DNA of 64,000 nt from G958296245 sp965262055 (GCA_965262055.1 CBDHEI010000002.1:2046001-2110000); one strand, 5' to 3'; positions 50,151 to 59,547 are shown, numbered from the stretch's first letter. Numbers and translations are program-made. The notes: generated from the sequence alone by a model not told the origin.

Positions 50151-52172
50151 TTACGGACCCATCATCATCTGGATCTGGATCTGCTTGGCGATCGGCCCGT
50201 CCTCGTTGAGCGGGTGGATGCCGCCAAACGGCACGATGTCCGTCTGGTGGATCAGGTAGTTCCAGGAGTCGTCCTGCCCGTGGAATTCGGGGGTGAACAG
50301 TACGTCCGAGAGCTGGTTGGGCTGAGGACGCCTGCCGAATCCGGGTATCCAGACGTGTGCGCCGTAGGTGAAGATCCGCAGCGGCGAGGAGATGACGACG
50401 ATAGGCAGGTCCTCGATGAACAATTCGTTCATCTTGATGCCGATGTCCACCAGCTCGTCGGTCGTCAGCGCCCGGGGCACTGCGTCCAGGAGGGCGTCCA
50501 GCTCGGGGCTGGCATAGCCCATGGCGTCGGTGTTCTGGCTGTGGAAGTAGTAGTCCATGGCGTCTATCGCGCCTGCCCAGCCGCCTACGCGGACGGAGTC
50601 GTAGTTGTAGTTCTCGTAGTAGACGGCCGCCCAAACTGGGGTCTCCATGGTCTCGTAGTTGACCTTGAGACCGGCGTCCGCGAGCATCTGCTGCTCGGCG
50701 GCGAACTGCACCAGGGCCTGGCCGGTGTAGCCTGGAGCCTTCTCGGTGATCTCACGGTCGAAGTCCCAGCCGGCTTCCTCCAGGAGCTGCCGCGCCTTTG
50801 AGGTATCTCCCTCGTGGGTGTAGCGGGCCATCATCTCGGGGGTCTCGACGCCCGAGGGGACGAAGAGGTTGGTGTTGTGGATGTAACCGAGGCCGCCCTC
50901 GAAGGTGTCTACGAGCAGCTTGCGGTTGAGCGCCCAAATGTGCGCCTGGTGGATGCGCGAGTCGCGGATCCAGTCGGTGCGGAAGTTGAACGAGTATCCG
51001 CCGCCGTTGTTGCGCCGGCCGGTGGCCGCAACCAGGAATCGTGCGTCAGCGAGGAAAGACTCGTTGACCTCGGGCGGGAAGCCGCCGCGCCTGCTGGTGT
51101 CTACCTCGCCCTTCTGCATGGCGATCTGCGCCGCGTCCGCGGACCTGATCCAGTGGATGAACACCCTGTCGATCTTCGGCGCGCCGAAGTGGTAGTCCTC
51201 GTTTGCCGCCAGTTCGTGGAACTGGTCGGGCTCGTGCTTGACGAACTTCCAAGGGCCTGTGCCGATCGGTATGTTACCGCTCAGGCCAATAAAGAAGTCG
51301 TGGTCGTCGACGTCCTCGACGGGGATGCTGCTCAGGAGGTGCTCAGGCAGCAGGTACAGACCCAGGCCTGAAGTGGTCCCTCCCGACTGCGCGAGGAACT
51401 GGCTGCTGGGGAACGCCATCTCCACGCTGAGCGTATGGTCGTCAACGACAGTTATGCCGGACACGGAGCTGGCGGTGCCTTCCTGAAAGGCGTCTGAGCC
51501 CTTCACCATGGCAAACTTACCGACGTGCCGGCTCTTGGACCTGGGGTCCATGAACATGTGGAACGTGAACGCCAAGTCCTCCGCGGTGACAGGCTCGCCG
51601 TCGTGCCAGACCGCGTTCTTCCTCATGTAGAAGGTCACCGCGCTGCCGTCGGGTTCCATCGCCCAGCGCTCAACGATGTCGGGGATGTAGCGCTGCTCGT
51701 GGGGGTCGACCTGCCAGAGGCGAGACATGATCATGTTGTTGACTAGTCCGACGTAGCCGCTGACCCCTGTGAACGGGGAGAGCTTCGAGACGGCGCTGGA
51801 GACGCGATGGTTGATGGTCTTCATCGCATCCTCGGCCATCACCGGGACCTGCACCACCTTCTGGACCTCTTTCACGACCTCTTTCTCGACGATGACCGGC
51901 TTCTCAACCTCCCTCACCACTTCCTTTGTGACGATCACCTCTACCGCCTTCTCAACCTCCCTCACTACCTCTTTCTCGACCACCACCTCCACTTCCACCT
52001 CTTTCACCACTTCCACCTCTTTCACCACCTCCACCTCTACCTCTTGCACGACCGTCTCGGTGACGATCTGCGGTACCTTCACCTCCTTGATCACCTCTCG
52101 CGTGCACGCGAAGGCGGCTACCAATGCGACCGCTGCCGCGACCGCCAACAGTATTCCGGACTTCCTAATCAA
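50151..52172 (-). CDS. ABC transporter substrate-binding lipoprotein (SBP_bac_5, peptide/opine type)
   Basis: 673 aa from a TTG at 52170-52172, placed six bases after AGGAGGG; a longer TTG frame begins at 52220. The N-terminus is a signal peptide (IRKSGILLAVAAAVALVAAF) with a Cys (AFAC) that fits a lipobox. A stalk of about 85 residues made of repeats such as VVKEVEVEVVVEKEVVREVE follows, typical of Chloroflexota binding proteins. The SBP_bac_5 domain starts near KTINHRVSSAVSKLSPFTG and ends PFGGIHPLNEDGPIAKQ. It delivers peptides or oligosaccharide-like solutes to an ABC permease not present here. Confidence 0.92.
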   Translation of the reverse strand: MIRKSGILLAVAAAVALVAAFACTREVIKEVKVPQIVTETVVQEVEVEVVKEVEVVKEVEVEVVVEKEVVREVEKAVEVIVTKEVVREVEKPVIVEKEVVKEVQKVVQVPVMAEDAMKTINHRVSSAVSKLSPFTGVSGYVGLVNNMIMSRLWQVDPHEQRYIPDIVERWAMEPDGSAVTFYMRKNAVWHDGEPVTAEDLAFTFHMFMDPRSKSRHVGKFAMVKGSDAFQEGTASSVSGITVVDDHTLSVEMAFPSSQFLAQSGGTTSGLGLYLLPEHLLSSIPVEDVDDHDFFIGLSGNIPIGTGPWKFVKHEPDQFHELAANEDYHFGAPKIDRVFIHWIRSADAAQIAMQKGEVDTSRRGGFPPEVNESFLADARFLVAATGRRNNGGGYSFNFRTDWIRDSRIHQAHIWALNRKLLVDTFEGGLGYIHNTNLFVPSGVETPEMMARYTHEGDTSKARQLLEEAGWDFDREITEKAPGYTGQALVQFAAEQQMLADAGLKVNYETMETPVWAAVYYENYNYDSVRVGGWAGAIDAMDYYFHSQNTDAMGYASPELDALLDAVPRALTTDELVDIGIKMNELFIEDLPIVVISSPLRIFTYGAHVWIPGFGRRPQPNQLSDVLFTPEFHGQDDSWNYLIHQTDIVPFGGIHPLNEDGPIAKQIQIQMMMGP

Positions 52173-52241
52173 TCTGTCCCTCCTGAGTCTGCTATTTTCG
52201 TATCGATTCGTAACCGGCAAAATCTCTCACAAGTCGAGGGC

Positions 52242-52271
52242 TTTATATCATATGGGTAAGGAGTGTGTCAA
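52242..52271 (-). promoter_or_regulatory. sigma-70 promoter of the peptide-binding lipoprotein gene
   Basis: On the minus strand TTGACA (52271-52266) is a perfect -35. TATAAA (52247-52242) is a five-of-six -10, 18 bases apart. It lies 70 bases upstream of the TTG start, with AGGAGGG in between. It is the best promoter match in the window. Confidence 0.7.
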
Positions 52272-52310
52272 TCGCGCGTTCATCCGACCGCGCGATATCG
52301 GCTATCTCTT

Positions 52311-52362
52311 GTCCAGGCAGGTAGGCAGGGTTTGCTGTCCAGGCAGGTAGGCAGGGTTTGCT
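52311..52362. repeat. 26-bp exact tandem duplication
   Basis: The unit beginning GTCCAGGCAGGTAGGCAGGG and ending TTTGCT occurs twice in a row (52311-52336 and 52337-52362). It lies between the divergent binding-protein and Nudix genes. Confidence 0.85.
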
Positions 52363-52441
52363 CTCGCGCCGTACGTCTTCTTGACGCTTCGCCAGCCTTC
52401 ACATTAGAATCGGCGCCGGACTGGGGTAATCTAAGGGGTTG

Positions 52442-52927
52442 ATGCCAAAGGACAGGAGTGTCGTCAACTTGGTCTCGGCGGGCGGCGTGGTCTACCGGCG
52501 AGATGGGCGCGGACTTGAGATCGTGCTCTGCGGGCGGGAGTCCCGGTCCGGAGAAGAGCGTCCCGTAGACGGCTCCTTTGCGCTCTGGGCGCTCCCCAAA
52601 GGCACTCCCGATCCCGGGGAGACGCACGAAGAGACGGCGCTACGGGAGGTGACGGAGGAGACGGGGCTGGACGTGGAGACCGAGTCCTTCCTGGGAACCA
52701 TAGACTACTGGTTCGTCAGACCCTCGGACAGGGCGCGCTGCCACAAGACCGTCTACTACTACCTGATGAACTCGGTCGGCGGCGATGTCAGCCTGCATGA
52801 CGACGAGTTCGACGAAGTAAGGTGGTTCGCTGCGCAAGACGCCCTGAATGCGGTGACCTACGAGAACGAGGCGAGGATAGTTGAAAAGAGCTTTTCCCTG
52901 GCTGCGAAGGGGTCCTCCGCCCGTTAA
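52442..52927 (+). CDS. Nudix hydrolase
   Basis: 161 aa from the ATG at 52442. LWALPKGTPDPGETHEETALREVTEETG contains a full Nudix box (G-x5-E-x7-REVTEETG) preceded by LPKG, which is usual for the Ap4A/MutT-like branch. The tail has DEFDEVRWFAAQDALNAVTY. It probably hydrolyses dinucleoside polyphosphates or damaged nucleotides. The GNAT gene overlaps its 3' end. Confidence 0.93.
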   Translation: MPKDRSVVNLVSAGGVVYRRDGRGLEIVLCGRESRSGEERPVDGSFALWALPKGTPDPGETHEETALREVTEETGLDVETESFLGTIDYWFVRPSDRARCHKTVYYYLMNSVGGDVSLHDDEFDEVRWFAAQDALNAVTYENEARIVEKSFSLAAKGSSAR

Positions 52928-53519
52928 GGGCGGGGCAGTCGAGCTCAGAGGCGAGAAGGTGGTCCTCAGGGAGAAGAGCCTGGAGGACGCGCCCGATGAC
53001 TACGCCTGGCGCACCGACGAAGATCTGTCGCGCCTGGACGCCACCGGCCCCATACGGATGTCTTACAAGGATTTCCTCAACCACTCCAGGGAGGAGATCA
53101 TCTTCGCCAGCGCCACCTCGAAGCGCCTTGCCATAGACACGCTCGACGGCAAGCACATCGGCAACTGCATGTGCTACGACATCGACGTCAGGAAGAGCCA
53201 GGCCGAGCTGGGGATAATGATCGGGGACCGGGAGCACTGGAGCAAGGGATACGGCACAGACTCGGTCAACACCCTGCTGGACCACATCTTCACGGAGACG
53301 CCCCTTGAGAGGATATACCTGCATACCCTGACTTGGAACGACCGGGCCCGCCGCTCGTTCGCGAAGTCGGGCTTCCGGGAGGTCAAGACGGTCCGGCGCA
53401 GCGGGATGGACTTCGTTTTCATGGAAGTCCACCGCGAGGAGTGGCTACGCTGGCGGGAGAGCCTTGCCGACTCTACCGAGGCCAACCGCAACGGCGCGCA
53501 TCCCTCCCGCAGGGGATAA
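52881..53519 (+). CDS. GNAT N-acetyltransferase (RimJ/RimL-type)
   Basis: 212 aa from a TTG at 52881, which overlaps the Nudix gene by 47 bases; no closer ATG or GTG exists before the first conserved residues (VELRGEKVVLREKSLEDAPD). The acetyl-CoA region is IMIGDREHWSKGYGTDSVNT (R-x2-G-x-G/A form), followed by RIYLHTLTWNDRARRSFAKS and GFREVKTVRRSG. The substrate could be a protein N-terminus or small amine. Confidence 0.85.
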   Translation: MKRAFPWLRRGPPPVKGGAVELRGEKVVLREKSLEDAPDDYAWRTDEDLSRLDATGPIRMSYKDFLNHSREEIIFASATSKRLAIDTLDGKHIGNCMCYDIDVRKSQAELGIMIGDREHWSKGYGTDSVNTLLDHIFTETPLERIYLHTLTWNDRARRSFAKSGFREVKTVRRSGMDFVFMEVHREEWLRWRESLADSTEANRNGAHPSRRG

Positions 53520-53569
53520 GAGCAACCGCGGGGGACTGGGACGGTCCCGCAGCCGAAAGGAACCCGGTC

Positions 53570-54517
53570 ATGAAGGTCCTGGTCACTGGCGCGTCAGGCT
53601 TCATCGGCCGCCGGGTAGTGCGGCGGCTTCTTCATGACGGCCACTCTGTCAGGGCGCTCGTCCGGGACCCGGAGCGCCGGGCCATGCTGCCGGACACCGC
53701 CGAGACGGCCCAGGGTGACGTGCTCGACCCCGGTTCGCTGGTCCGCGCGTGCGAGGGCGTCGACGCTGTGGCCCATCTCGCCGCGGTGATTCGCGAAAGC
53801 GGGCGGCTCACCTTCCAGCGCGTCAACTACGAAGGCACGCGCAACGTGCTCGAGGCAGCGGAGGCCGCCGGAGTCGGACGCTTCGTGTTCGCCAGCACCA
53901 TCGGGGCCACCTCCGACGCGGCGTTGCCGTACCTGAGCTCCCGCTGGATGGCCGAGCAGGATGTAGCGCGGAGCACAGTGGAGTCCGTGATTCTCAGGTT
54001 TTCCGCCGGGTTTGGGGAGGGCGACGAGCTGTTGAACGTGCTGGCAGCCCAGGTTAGGCTGTCTCCCCTCGTGCCCATCGCCGGAGACGGCAAGGCGCGG
54101 TTCCAGCCCATCCACGCTGGCGACGCGGCCAGGTGCCTGGCGGAGGCGTGCCAGAGGGACGAGCTCGGAGGAGAGCCCCTGGAGCTTGGGGGGCCGGACT
54201 ACTACACCTACGATGAGATGATCGATCTGATCGCCGAGACGCTCGGGGCGAAGGTCGCCAAGCTCCACCTGCCGCCGCCGGCTGTGGGCCTGGCAGCGGC
54301 CGTCATGGAGACGTTCATGCCGAGGCCGCCGGTCACGCGTGAGCAACTCAAGATGCTTGGGCTCGACAACACGACCGCAGTGGACTCGGTGGAGAGGACC
54401 TTCGGGTTCGCGCCCAGGCCGCTGCGTGGCAACATCGACTACCTCCGAAACGTCACGTTCGGCGATGCTCTGAGGATCAACCTGGGGCTAATGCCCAAGC
54501 GGATACGGGACCACTGA
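53570..54517 (+). CDS. NAD(P)-dependent epimerase/dehydratase (extended SDR)
   Basis: 315 aa from the ATG at 53570, with AAAGGA upstream; the open frame upstream overlaps the GNAT gene and is rejected. VLVTGASGFIGRRVVRRLLH is the NAD-binding loop. AVAHLAAVIRESGRLTFQRV and VNYEGTRNVLEAAEAAG follow. The usual YxxxK is replaced by YLSSRWMAEQ, so it belongs to the atypical, NDUFA9-like branch. A role in cofactor-bound sugar or quinone metabolism is uncertain. Twelve bases separate it from folC. Confidence 0.88.
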   Translation: MKVLVTGASGFIGRRVVRRLLHDGHSVRALVRDPERRAMLPDTAETAQGDVLDPGSLVRACEGVDAVAHLAAVIRESGRLTFQRVNYEGTRNVLEAAEAAGVGRFVFASTIGATSDAALPYLSSRWMAEQDVARSTVESVILRFSAGFGEGDELLNVLAAQVRLSPLVPIAGDGKARFQPIHAGDAARCLAEACQRDELGGEPLELGGPDYYTYDEMIDLIAETLGAKVAKLHLPPPAVGLAAAVMETFMPRPPVTREQLKMLGLDNTTAVDSVERTFGFAPRPLRGNIDYLRNVTFGDALRINLGLMPKRIRDH

Positions 54518-54529
54518 ACGCGCGGGTGC

Positions 54530-55984
54530 ATGACTAGGTCACGCCACACCGGGTACGACGCCGCAGTGGAAGCTGCTGACAGCGACGATTCGGAGCGCCT
54601 AGCCTACGAGGAGGCCCTGCGGCTCCTCATGGGCCTGCCCGACTTCGAGCGCTCCATGAACCAGCCGGGCCACTCCGGCTTTCACCTCGAGAGGATGCGC
54701 CTAATTCTGGACAGGCTGGGCTCCCCGCACCTCGCCTCGCCGGCCGTCCACGTCGCCGGGACCGACGGCAAGGGCAGCACCGCGGCGATGGTAACCTCCA
54801 TCCTGGGCGCCACGGGTCATAAGGTCGGCCTGTACACCTCGCCGCACCTGCACAGCGTCACCGAGCGCATACGCATCGGGATGGAGCCCATCGGCCGCGC
54901 CGACTTCGCGGCGCTGCTGCGCCGGCTATGGCCTCACGTCCTCTGGGTGGAGAGGGAGGGGCAGCACGGGCCGATGAGCTTCTTCGAAATGATGACGGCC
55001 ATGGCCTTCGAGCATTTCCGGGAGAGGGGCGTCGACTTCCAGGTCGTTGAGGTCGGACTGGGGGGCAGACTCGACTCCACAAACGTGGTGGAGCCGGAGG
55101 TAAGTGTGATCACGCCGGTGAGCCTCGACCACGTGGCGACCCTCGGCAGTACGCTACCGCTGATAGCCGCCGAAAAGGCAGGCATCATCAAGAGCGGCAC
55201 CCCCATCGTCATGGCGCCGCAGCGTGAGGAGGCGGCGGAGGTCGTGCGCCGGGTAGCGTCGGAGCGTTCCGCGCCGCTCAAAGAAGTCGCCTCCGCGCTC
55301 ACGTGGCAGACCATCGAGGCCGATGCCGCGGGCACGCGCTTCCGGGTTGATGGCGCCCACGAGTCGTACGAGTTGCGCACGCGGCTACTGGGCGCGCACC
55401 AGGTCGAGAACGCCGCGACGGCCGTAGCGGTGGCCGAGACCCTCATAGAGCGTGGCTTCGCACTGCCGCCGTCGAGCATAGCGGAAGGCATCGAGCAGGC
55501 CGAGTGGCCGGGGCGGCTGCAGGTGCTCTCGGACGCGGGCCCGCTCCTCGTGGTCGACGGTGCTCACAATCCCGCCGCGGCCCGCAGGCTGTCTCAGGCC
55601 GTGCGCGCACACTTCGACTTCGACCGCGTTATACTTGTAGTAGGTTCGCTGGGCGGACACGCCATGAGGGATGTTCTGGCCCACTTGGCGGGGCTGTCGC
55701 CCGTGGTCGTAGCGGTCCGGTCGAGGCACCCGCGCTCGGTGGCCGCGTCCGTAGTGGCCGCCTCGGCCCGCGAGATGGGGCTCCGGGTGGCTGGGGAGCA
55801 CGAGGTTGCGGCCGAGGGCGTCGAGCGGGCGGTGCGGATGGCCCGCAGGGGGGACATGGTGCTGGGGACTGGCTCGCTCTCGGTGGCGGCGGAGATGACG
55901 GAGAAGGTCTGCGGGATCGAGCCGGAGCTGTACCCGTCCCTGAAGCCTCCCAAGGATCCGACCAAAGGCGGTGTGATTCGATGA
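54530..55984 (+). CDS. folC: folylpolyglutamate synthase / dihydrofolate synthase
   Basis: 484 aa. The Mur-ligase-like ATP site is HVAGTDGKGSTAAMVTSILG near residue 78, then YTSPHLHSVTERIRI, the metal-binding VEVGLGGRLDSTNVV and SLDHVATLGSTLPLIAAEKA. The C-terminal domain has LLVVDGAHNPAAARRLSQAV. It adds glutamate to folates. About 25 additional residues precede the family start. Its TGA stop overlaps the fabF ATG. Confidence 0.94.
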   Translation: MTRSRHTGYDAAVEAADSDDSERLAYEEALRLLMGLPDFERSMNQPGHSGFHLERMRLILDRLGSPHLASPAVHVAGTDGKGSTAAMVTSILGATGHKVGLYTSPHLHSVTERIRIGMEPIGRADFAALLRRLWPHVLWVEREGQHGPMSFFEMMTAMAFEHFRERGVDFQVVEVGLGGRLDSTNVVEPEVSVITPVSLDHVATLGSTLPLIAAEKAGIIKSGTPIVMAPQREEAAEVVRRVASERSAPLKEVASALTWQTIEADAAGTRFRVDGAHESYELRTRLLGAHQVENAATAVAVAETLIERGFALPPSSIAEGIEQAEWPGRLQVLSDAGPLLVVDGAHNPAAARRLSQAVRAHFDFDRVILVVGSLGGHAMRDVLAHLAGLSPVVVAVRSRHPRSVAASVVAASAREMGLRVAGEHEVAAEGVERAVRMARRGDMVLGTGSLSVAAEMTEKVCGIEPELYPSLKPPKDPTKGGVIR

Positions 55985-57231
55985 GAGACGGAACGCGTCG
56001 CGTGGTGGTTACCGGGATGGGCGTAGTGAGCCCGCTGGGCAACAGCGTGGACGAGTACTGGGACGCGCTGGTGAACGGCCGCTCGGGCGTAGGTCCTATT
56101 ACCCTATGCGATGCGTCGGAGTTCCCTTGCCGTATCGCGGGGGAGGTAAAGGGCTTCGACGCGGGGCAGTACGTACCCGCGAAAGAGGCCCGCCGGATGG
56201 CCCGCTTCTCCCAACTGGCCGTGGCGTCCGCCGCGTTGGCCATAGAGGACGCGGCCATCGATCTGTCGGCAATCGATAGCGAGCGCTTCGGCGTCGTGAT
56301 GGGAAACGGCAACGGCGGATTTCCCACCACGGAGGATAACGCGCGAATACTGTTCAAGCGGGGCGGCATGAAGATGAGCCCGTACTTCATCCCGATGATC
56401 CTGCCCAACATGGCCGCCGCCAACGTGAGCCGCATCTTCGGTATCAAGGGTTACACCTCGACGATCATCACCGCCTGCGCCGCCGGCACCCAGGGCATAG
56501 GCGAGGGCACCGAGGTGATCCGCAGAGGGGCCGCCGATATGGTCCTGGCCGGTGGGTGCGAGGCGGGCATAAGCCAGCTTGGCCTTGGCGGATTCAACGT
56601 GATCAAAGCCCTGACGCGCCAAAACGACGAACCGGGAAAGGCCAGTAGGCCCTTCGACGCCAAACGCGATGGCTTCGTTCCGGCGGAAGGGGCGGCGCTC
56701 CTGGTGCTGGAGAGTCTGGAGCACGCCGGTCGGCGTGGGGCCCGGATACTCGCAGAGGTACTCGGGCAGGGCGTCTCATCGGACGCCTTCCACGCCGTGC
56801 AGCCGGACGAGGACGGCAGCGGTGCCGCGCGGGCCGTCCGCTGGGCGTTGGAAGACGCCGGAACGGACATCCACGAGATCGACTACATCAACGCCCACGG
56901 CACCTCCACCCCCAAGAACGACCAGGTGGAGACGCTGGCACTGAAGAAGGTGTTTGGCGAGCGCGCCTACAAGGTGCCGATAAGCTCCACCAAGTCGATG
57001 ATCGGCCATGCGCTGGGCGGAGCGGGCAGCTTGGAGGCCGCCGCGGCCGTCTCCACGATTATCAACAACGAGATCCACCCGACCATTAACTACGAAAACC
57101 CCGACCCGGAATGCGACCTCGACTACGTGCCTGGAAAGTCGAGGCGCCAGCGGGTCGACACAGTACTGTCCAACAGCTTCGGCTTCGGCGGCCAGAACGC
57201 CTGCCTCGTCCTGCGCCGCTTCGAGGAGTAG
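55981..57231 (+). CDS. fabF: beta-ketoacyl-ACP synthase II
   Basis: 416 aa from the ATG at 55981, which overlaps the folC stop (ATGA). The start RRVVVTGMGVVSPLGNSVDE is diagnostic. The catalytic triad is Cys166 in ITACAAGTQ, His in INAHGTSTPKND and His in SMIGHALGGAGS. It elongates acyl-ACP with malonyl-ACP in fatty acid synthesis. No acpP or other fab genes are adjacent. Confidence 0.96.
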   Translation: MRDGTRRVVVTGMGVVSPLGNSVDEYWDALVNGRSGVGPITLCDASEFPCRIAGEVKGFDAGQYVPAKEARRMARFSQLAVASAALAIEDAAIDLSAIDSERFGVVMGNGNGGFPTTEDNARILFKRGGMKMSPYFIPMILPNMAAANVSRIFGIKGYTSTIITACAAGTQGIGEGTEVIRRGAADMVLAGGCEAGISQLGLGGFNVIKALTRQNDEPGKASRPFDAKRDGFVPAEGAALLVLESLEHAGRRGARILAEVLGQGVSSDAFHAVQPDEDGSGAARAVRWALEDAGTDIHEIDYINAHGTSTPKNDQVETLALKKVFGERAYKVPISSTKSMIGHALGGAGSLEAAAAVSTIINNEIHPTINYENPDPECDLDYVPGKSRRQRVDTVLSNSFGFGGQNACLVLRRFEE

Positions 57232-57260
57232 GGCGGCGGAACCCCCTGGGAGGAGCAGAC

Positions 57261-58118
57261 ATGGCATTGCTGAACAACGAGACAGACGTTTCCGTTCTTG
57301 TACAGGGACTCGACCACGCCGAGGGAATCGCCTGGGGCTCGGACGGGTACTGCTACGCGGGTGGCGAGGCCGGACAGCTCTACCGGATTGACGTCGAGCG
57401 CGCGGAGATCTCCCAGTTCGCGAACACGGGCGGCTTCGTGCTCGGCATAGCCCTCGACTCGAAGCACAACCTCTACGCCTGCGACAACGGCAACAAGGCG
57501 GTAATGAAGATCACGCCCGGCGGGGTCGTCTCCACATACGCGACGGGCGCCCCCGACGAGCCGTTCATCACGCCGAACTACCCCGCATTCGACGCCGAGG
57601 GCAACCTATACGTGTGCGACTCCGGCGACTGGAAGGCCGACAACGGCAGGATATACAAGGTGCGGCCCGGAGGCGACGCCGAGATTTGGGACACGTCGCT
57701 GAAGCAGTTCCCAAACGGCCTATGCCTGAGCCCCGATAACGACAGCCTGTTCGTGGCTATGAGCCTGAACCCTCCCCGCGTCTCGGAGATCAGGATTGAG
57801 TCCGACGGCTCCGCGGGCGCGGTGCGTACGGTAGTCGAGCTGCCCGGGTCCGTACCCGACGGCCTGGCCTTCGACACGGACGGCAACCTCTACGTCGCCT
57901 GCTACCGGCCAGACCGCATCTACCGCTACAGGGCTTCCGGCCAGCTTGACGTGCTGGCTGAGGACCCGGAGGGGACCGACATAGCCTGCCCGACCAACGT
58001 CGCCTTCTGCGGGCGCGGCCGCGACATCCTTCTGAGCGCCAACCTTGGGCGCTGGCACATCAGCCGCTACGAGGCCGGTGCGACCGGCATACCGCTCCAC
58101 TACCCGGACCTGGGCTAA
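57261..58118 (+). CDS. SMP-30/gluconolactonase-like beta-propeller protein
   Basis: 285 aa from the ATG at 57261 with GGGAGGAG upstream. Repeated blades carry the NLY(V/A)CD pattern: DSKHNLYACDNGNKAVMKI, DAEGNLYVCDSGDWKADNGR and DTDGNLYVACYRPDRIYRY. GLCLSPDNDSLFVA is typical of the SMP-30/Gluconolactonase/LRE family. It may hydrolyse a sugar lactone, which fits the dehydrogenase and mutarotase-like neighbours. There is no signal peptide. Structured repeat copy 4 follows. Confidence 0.88.
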   Translation: MALLNNETDVSVLVQGLDHAEGIAWGSDGYCYAGGEAGQLYRIDVERAEISQFANTGGFVLGIALDSKHNLYACDNGNKAVMKITPGGVVSTYATGAPDEPFITPNYPAFDAEGNLYVCDSGDWKADNGRIYKVRPGGDAEIWDTSLKQFPNGLCLSPDNDSLFVAMSLNPPRVSEIRIESDGSAGAVRTVVELPGSVPDGLAFDTDGNLYVACYRPDRIYRYRASGQLDVLAEDPEGTDIACPTNVAFCGRGRDILLSANLGRWHISRYEAGATGIPLHYPDLG

Positions 58119-58135
58119 CGGACGGTCGGAGCGAG

Positions 58136-58290
58136 CTTAGCAGGCGGCCGAAAGACGGGGGTGTGCAGAGGGGCGGAACCCCTTTGCCGGGAGTCTGAGG
58201 GTGTCCCTCAGATATAACTTCTTTCTCTTCCTAAAAAGGGAGGGGCCTGAAAGAAAGGTCTGGAAGAGTTCTTACGCCGGCTTGATGAGG
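58136..58290. repeat. structured dispersed repeat (CTAG-ended family), copy 4
   Basis: It begins CTTAGCAGGCGGCC and ends GCCGGCTTGATGAGG, a worn pair of ends. The core GAGGGGCGGAACCCCTTTGC with CGGGAGTCTGAGGGTGTCCC and TCAGATATAA is closest to copy 1. The distal arm CTTCTTTCTC...GAAAGAAAGG can fold back. It lies between the SMP-30-like and DUF4432 genes. Confidence 0.85.
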
Positions 58291-58298
58291 AGGCCAGA

Positions 58299-59387
58299 AT
58301 GACTCACTATCAGGTAGAGCGCTCCCACGGGTGCCGCGTCTCCGACGCGTGGATGTACCGGGGCCTTAAGACGGCCGTCATGGAGAACGAGACGCTGAGG
58401 GTGGTCGTGCTCATAGACAAGGGCGCGGACATATACCAGTTCGTCCACAAGCCCACGGACACCGATTTCCTGTGGCGCTCCCCCTGGGGGGTGCGCGACC
58501 CGTCGGTGCGCCTGCCGACAACCGGCTCCGGCGAAGGCGCCTGGCTGGACGTCTACGAGGGCGGCTGGCAGACCGTCATGCCGGGCGGCGGCTTCCCGAC
58601 GAACTACATGGGCGCGGACATGGGCCTCCACGCTGAGGTCAACACCGTCCCCTGGGACGCCGCTATCACGTTGGACACAGAGGAGGTGGTCTCGATGCGC
58701 TTCTGGGTCCGCGCGGCCCGCACCCCGTTCTACTTCGAGAAGCAGCTGACGCTGCGCAGCGGATCCTCGGCGCTCGAGATCGAGGCGGCGGTGACGAACG
58801 AGGGCGAGGAGCCGGTCCACTGCGTGTGGGGCGAGCACATCGCCTTGGGGGCGCCCTTCCTGAGCGAGCACTGCGTCATCGACCTGCCGGGAGGCAGGGT
58901 GATCAACGAAGAGGGCGAGGGCTGGCACCCCAACAACAAGCTGAAGGCCGGCTACGAAGGCCCTTGGCCCATGTCCCAGCTTGCGGACGGCACGCCGAGG
59001 GACCTGAGCAAGATACCCCCGAAGAGCTTCCGCTCCTACGATATGTCCTATGTCAAGGACATGCCCGACGGGTGGTACGCCGTGACGAACAAGGAGACCG
59101 GCGTGGGGTTCGGCTTCCGGTACCCAAAGGATGTCTTCAGGTTCCTCTGGTATTGGCACTCCTTCGGCGGCGGCTTCGGCTACCCATGGTACGGCCGCAC
59201 CTACAACATCGGCCTGGAGCCGTTCAGCAGCTACGGCAACGGCGGCATGGCCGGCGCCGTGGAGAACGGTACCGCGATGCTGCTGCAGCCCGGAGAGACC
59301 GTGGAAGCCTCCCAGCGCGCAGTGGCCTTCACCGGCACCGCCGGCGTCAGCAACATCGCCCCCGACGGCACGGTAACCAGGAAGTAG
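58299..59387 (+). CDS. DUF4432 / galactose mutarotase-like protein
   Basis: 362 aa. The aldose-1-epimerase-like beta-sandwich is suggested by LKTAVMENETLRVVVLIDKG, YEGGWQTVMPGGGFPTNYMG, the acidic HAEVNTVPWDA and the C-terminal YNIGLEPFSSYGNGG, where the Glu is in the catalytic position of mutarotases. DUF4432 proteins are inferred to act on sugar anomers. The ATG at 58299 has GAGGAGG upstream, partly within the end of the repeat. It fits the sugar-use theme of the region. Confidence 0.82.
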   Translation: MTHYQVERSHGCRVSDAWMYRGLKTAVMENETLRVVVLIDKGADIYQFVHKPTDTDFLWRSPWGVRDPSVRLPTTGSGEGAWLDVYEGGWQTVMPGGGFPTNYMGADMGLHAEVNTVPWDAAITLDTEEVVSMRFWVRAARTPFYFEKQLTLRSGSSALEIEAAVTNEGEEPVHCVWGEHIALGAPFLSEHCVIDLPGGRVINEEGEGWHPNNKLKAGYEGPWPMSQLADGTPRDLSKIPPKSFRSYDMSYVKDMPDGWYAVTNKETGVGFGFRYPKDVFRFLWYWHSFGGGFGYPWYGRTYNIGLEPFSSYGNGGMAGAVENGTAMLLQPGETVEASQRAVAFTGTAGVSNIAPDGTVTRK

Positions 59388-59547
59388 GGCAAGGGCCGAC
59401 TGCGAGGGTTGACGATGGCCGAAACGTAGGTCAATCGGGTCAACAGGTATGTGGTTGATCTCGGTTGGCAATGGTTGGTCCAAGCCTTCGTAGATGGCCG
59501 TACGAAGCACGAGATTAGGCTGCAGGCTTTGCGCCACCCGAACAGGT

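Noticed and set aside
51769..52350. Thr/Ser-rich plus-strand frame antisense to the stalk of the binding protein
   Set aside because: It is the complement of the Lys/Val/Glu heptad codons and so low-complexity; the minus-strand gene has a signal peptide, promoter and terminator.
55504..55980. Long N-terminal extension of fabF
   Set aside because: The extension lies wholly inside folC in another frame; the ATG at 55981 starts the conserved KAS sequence.
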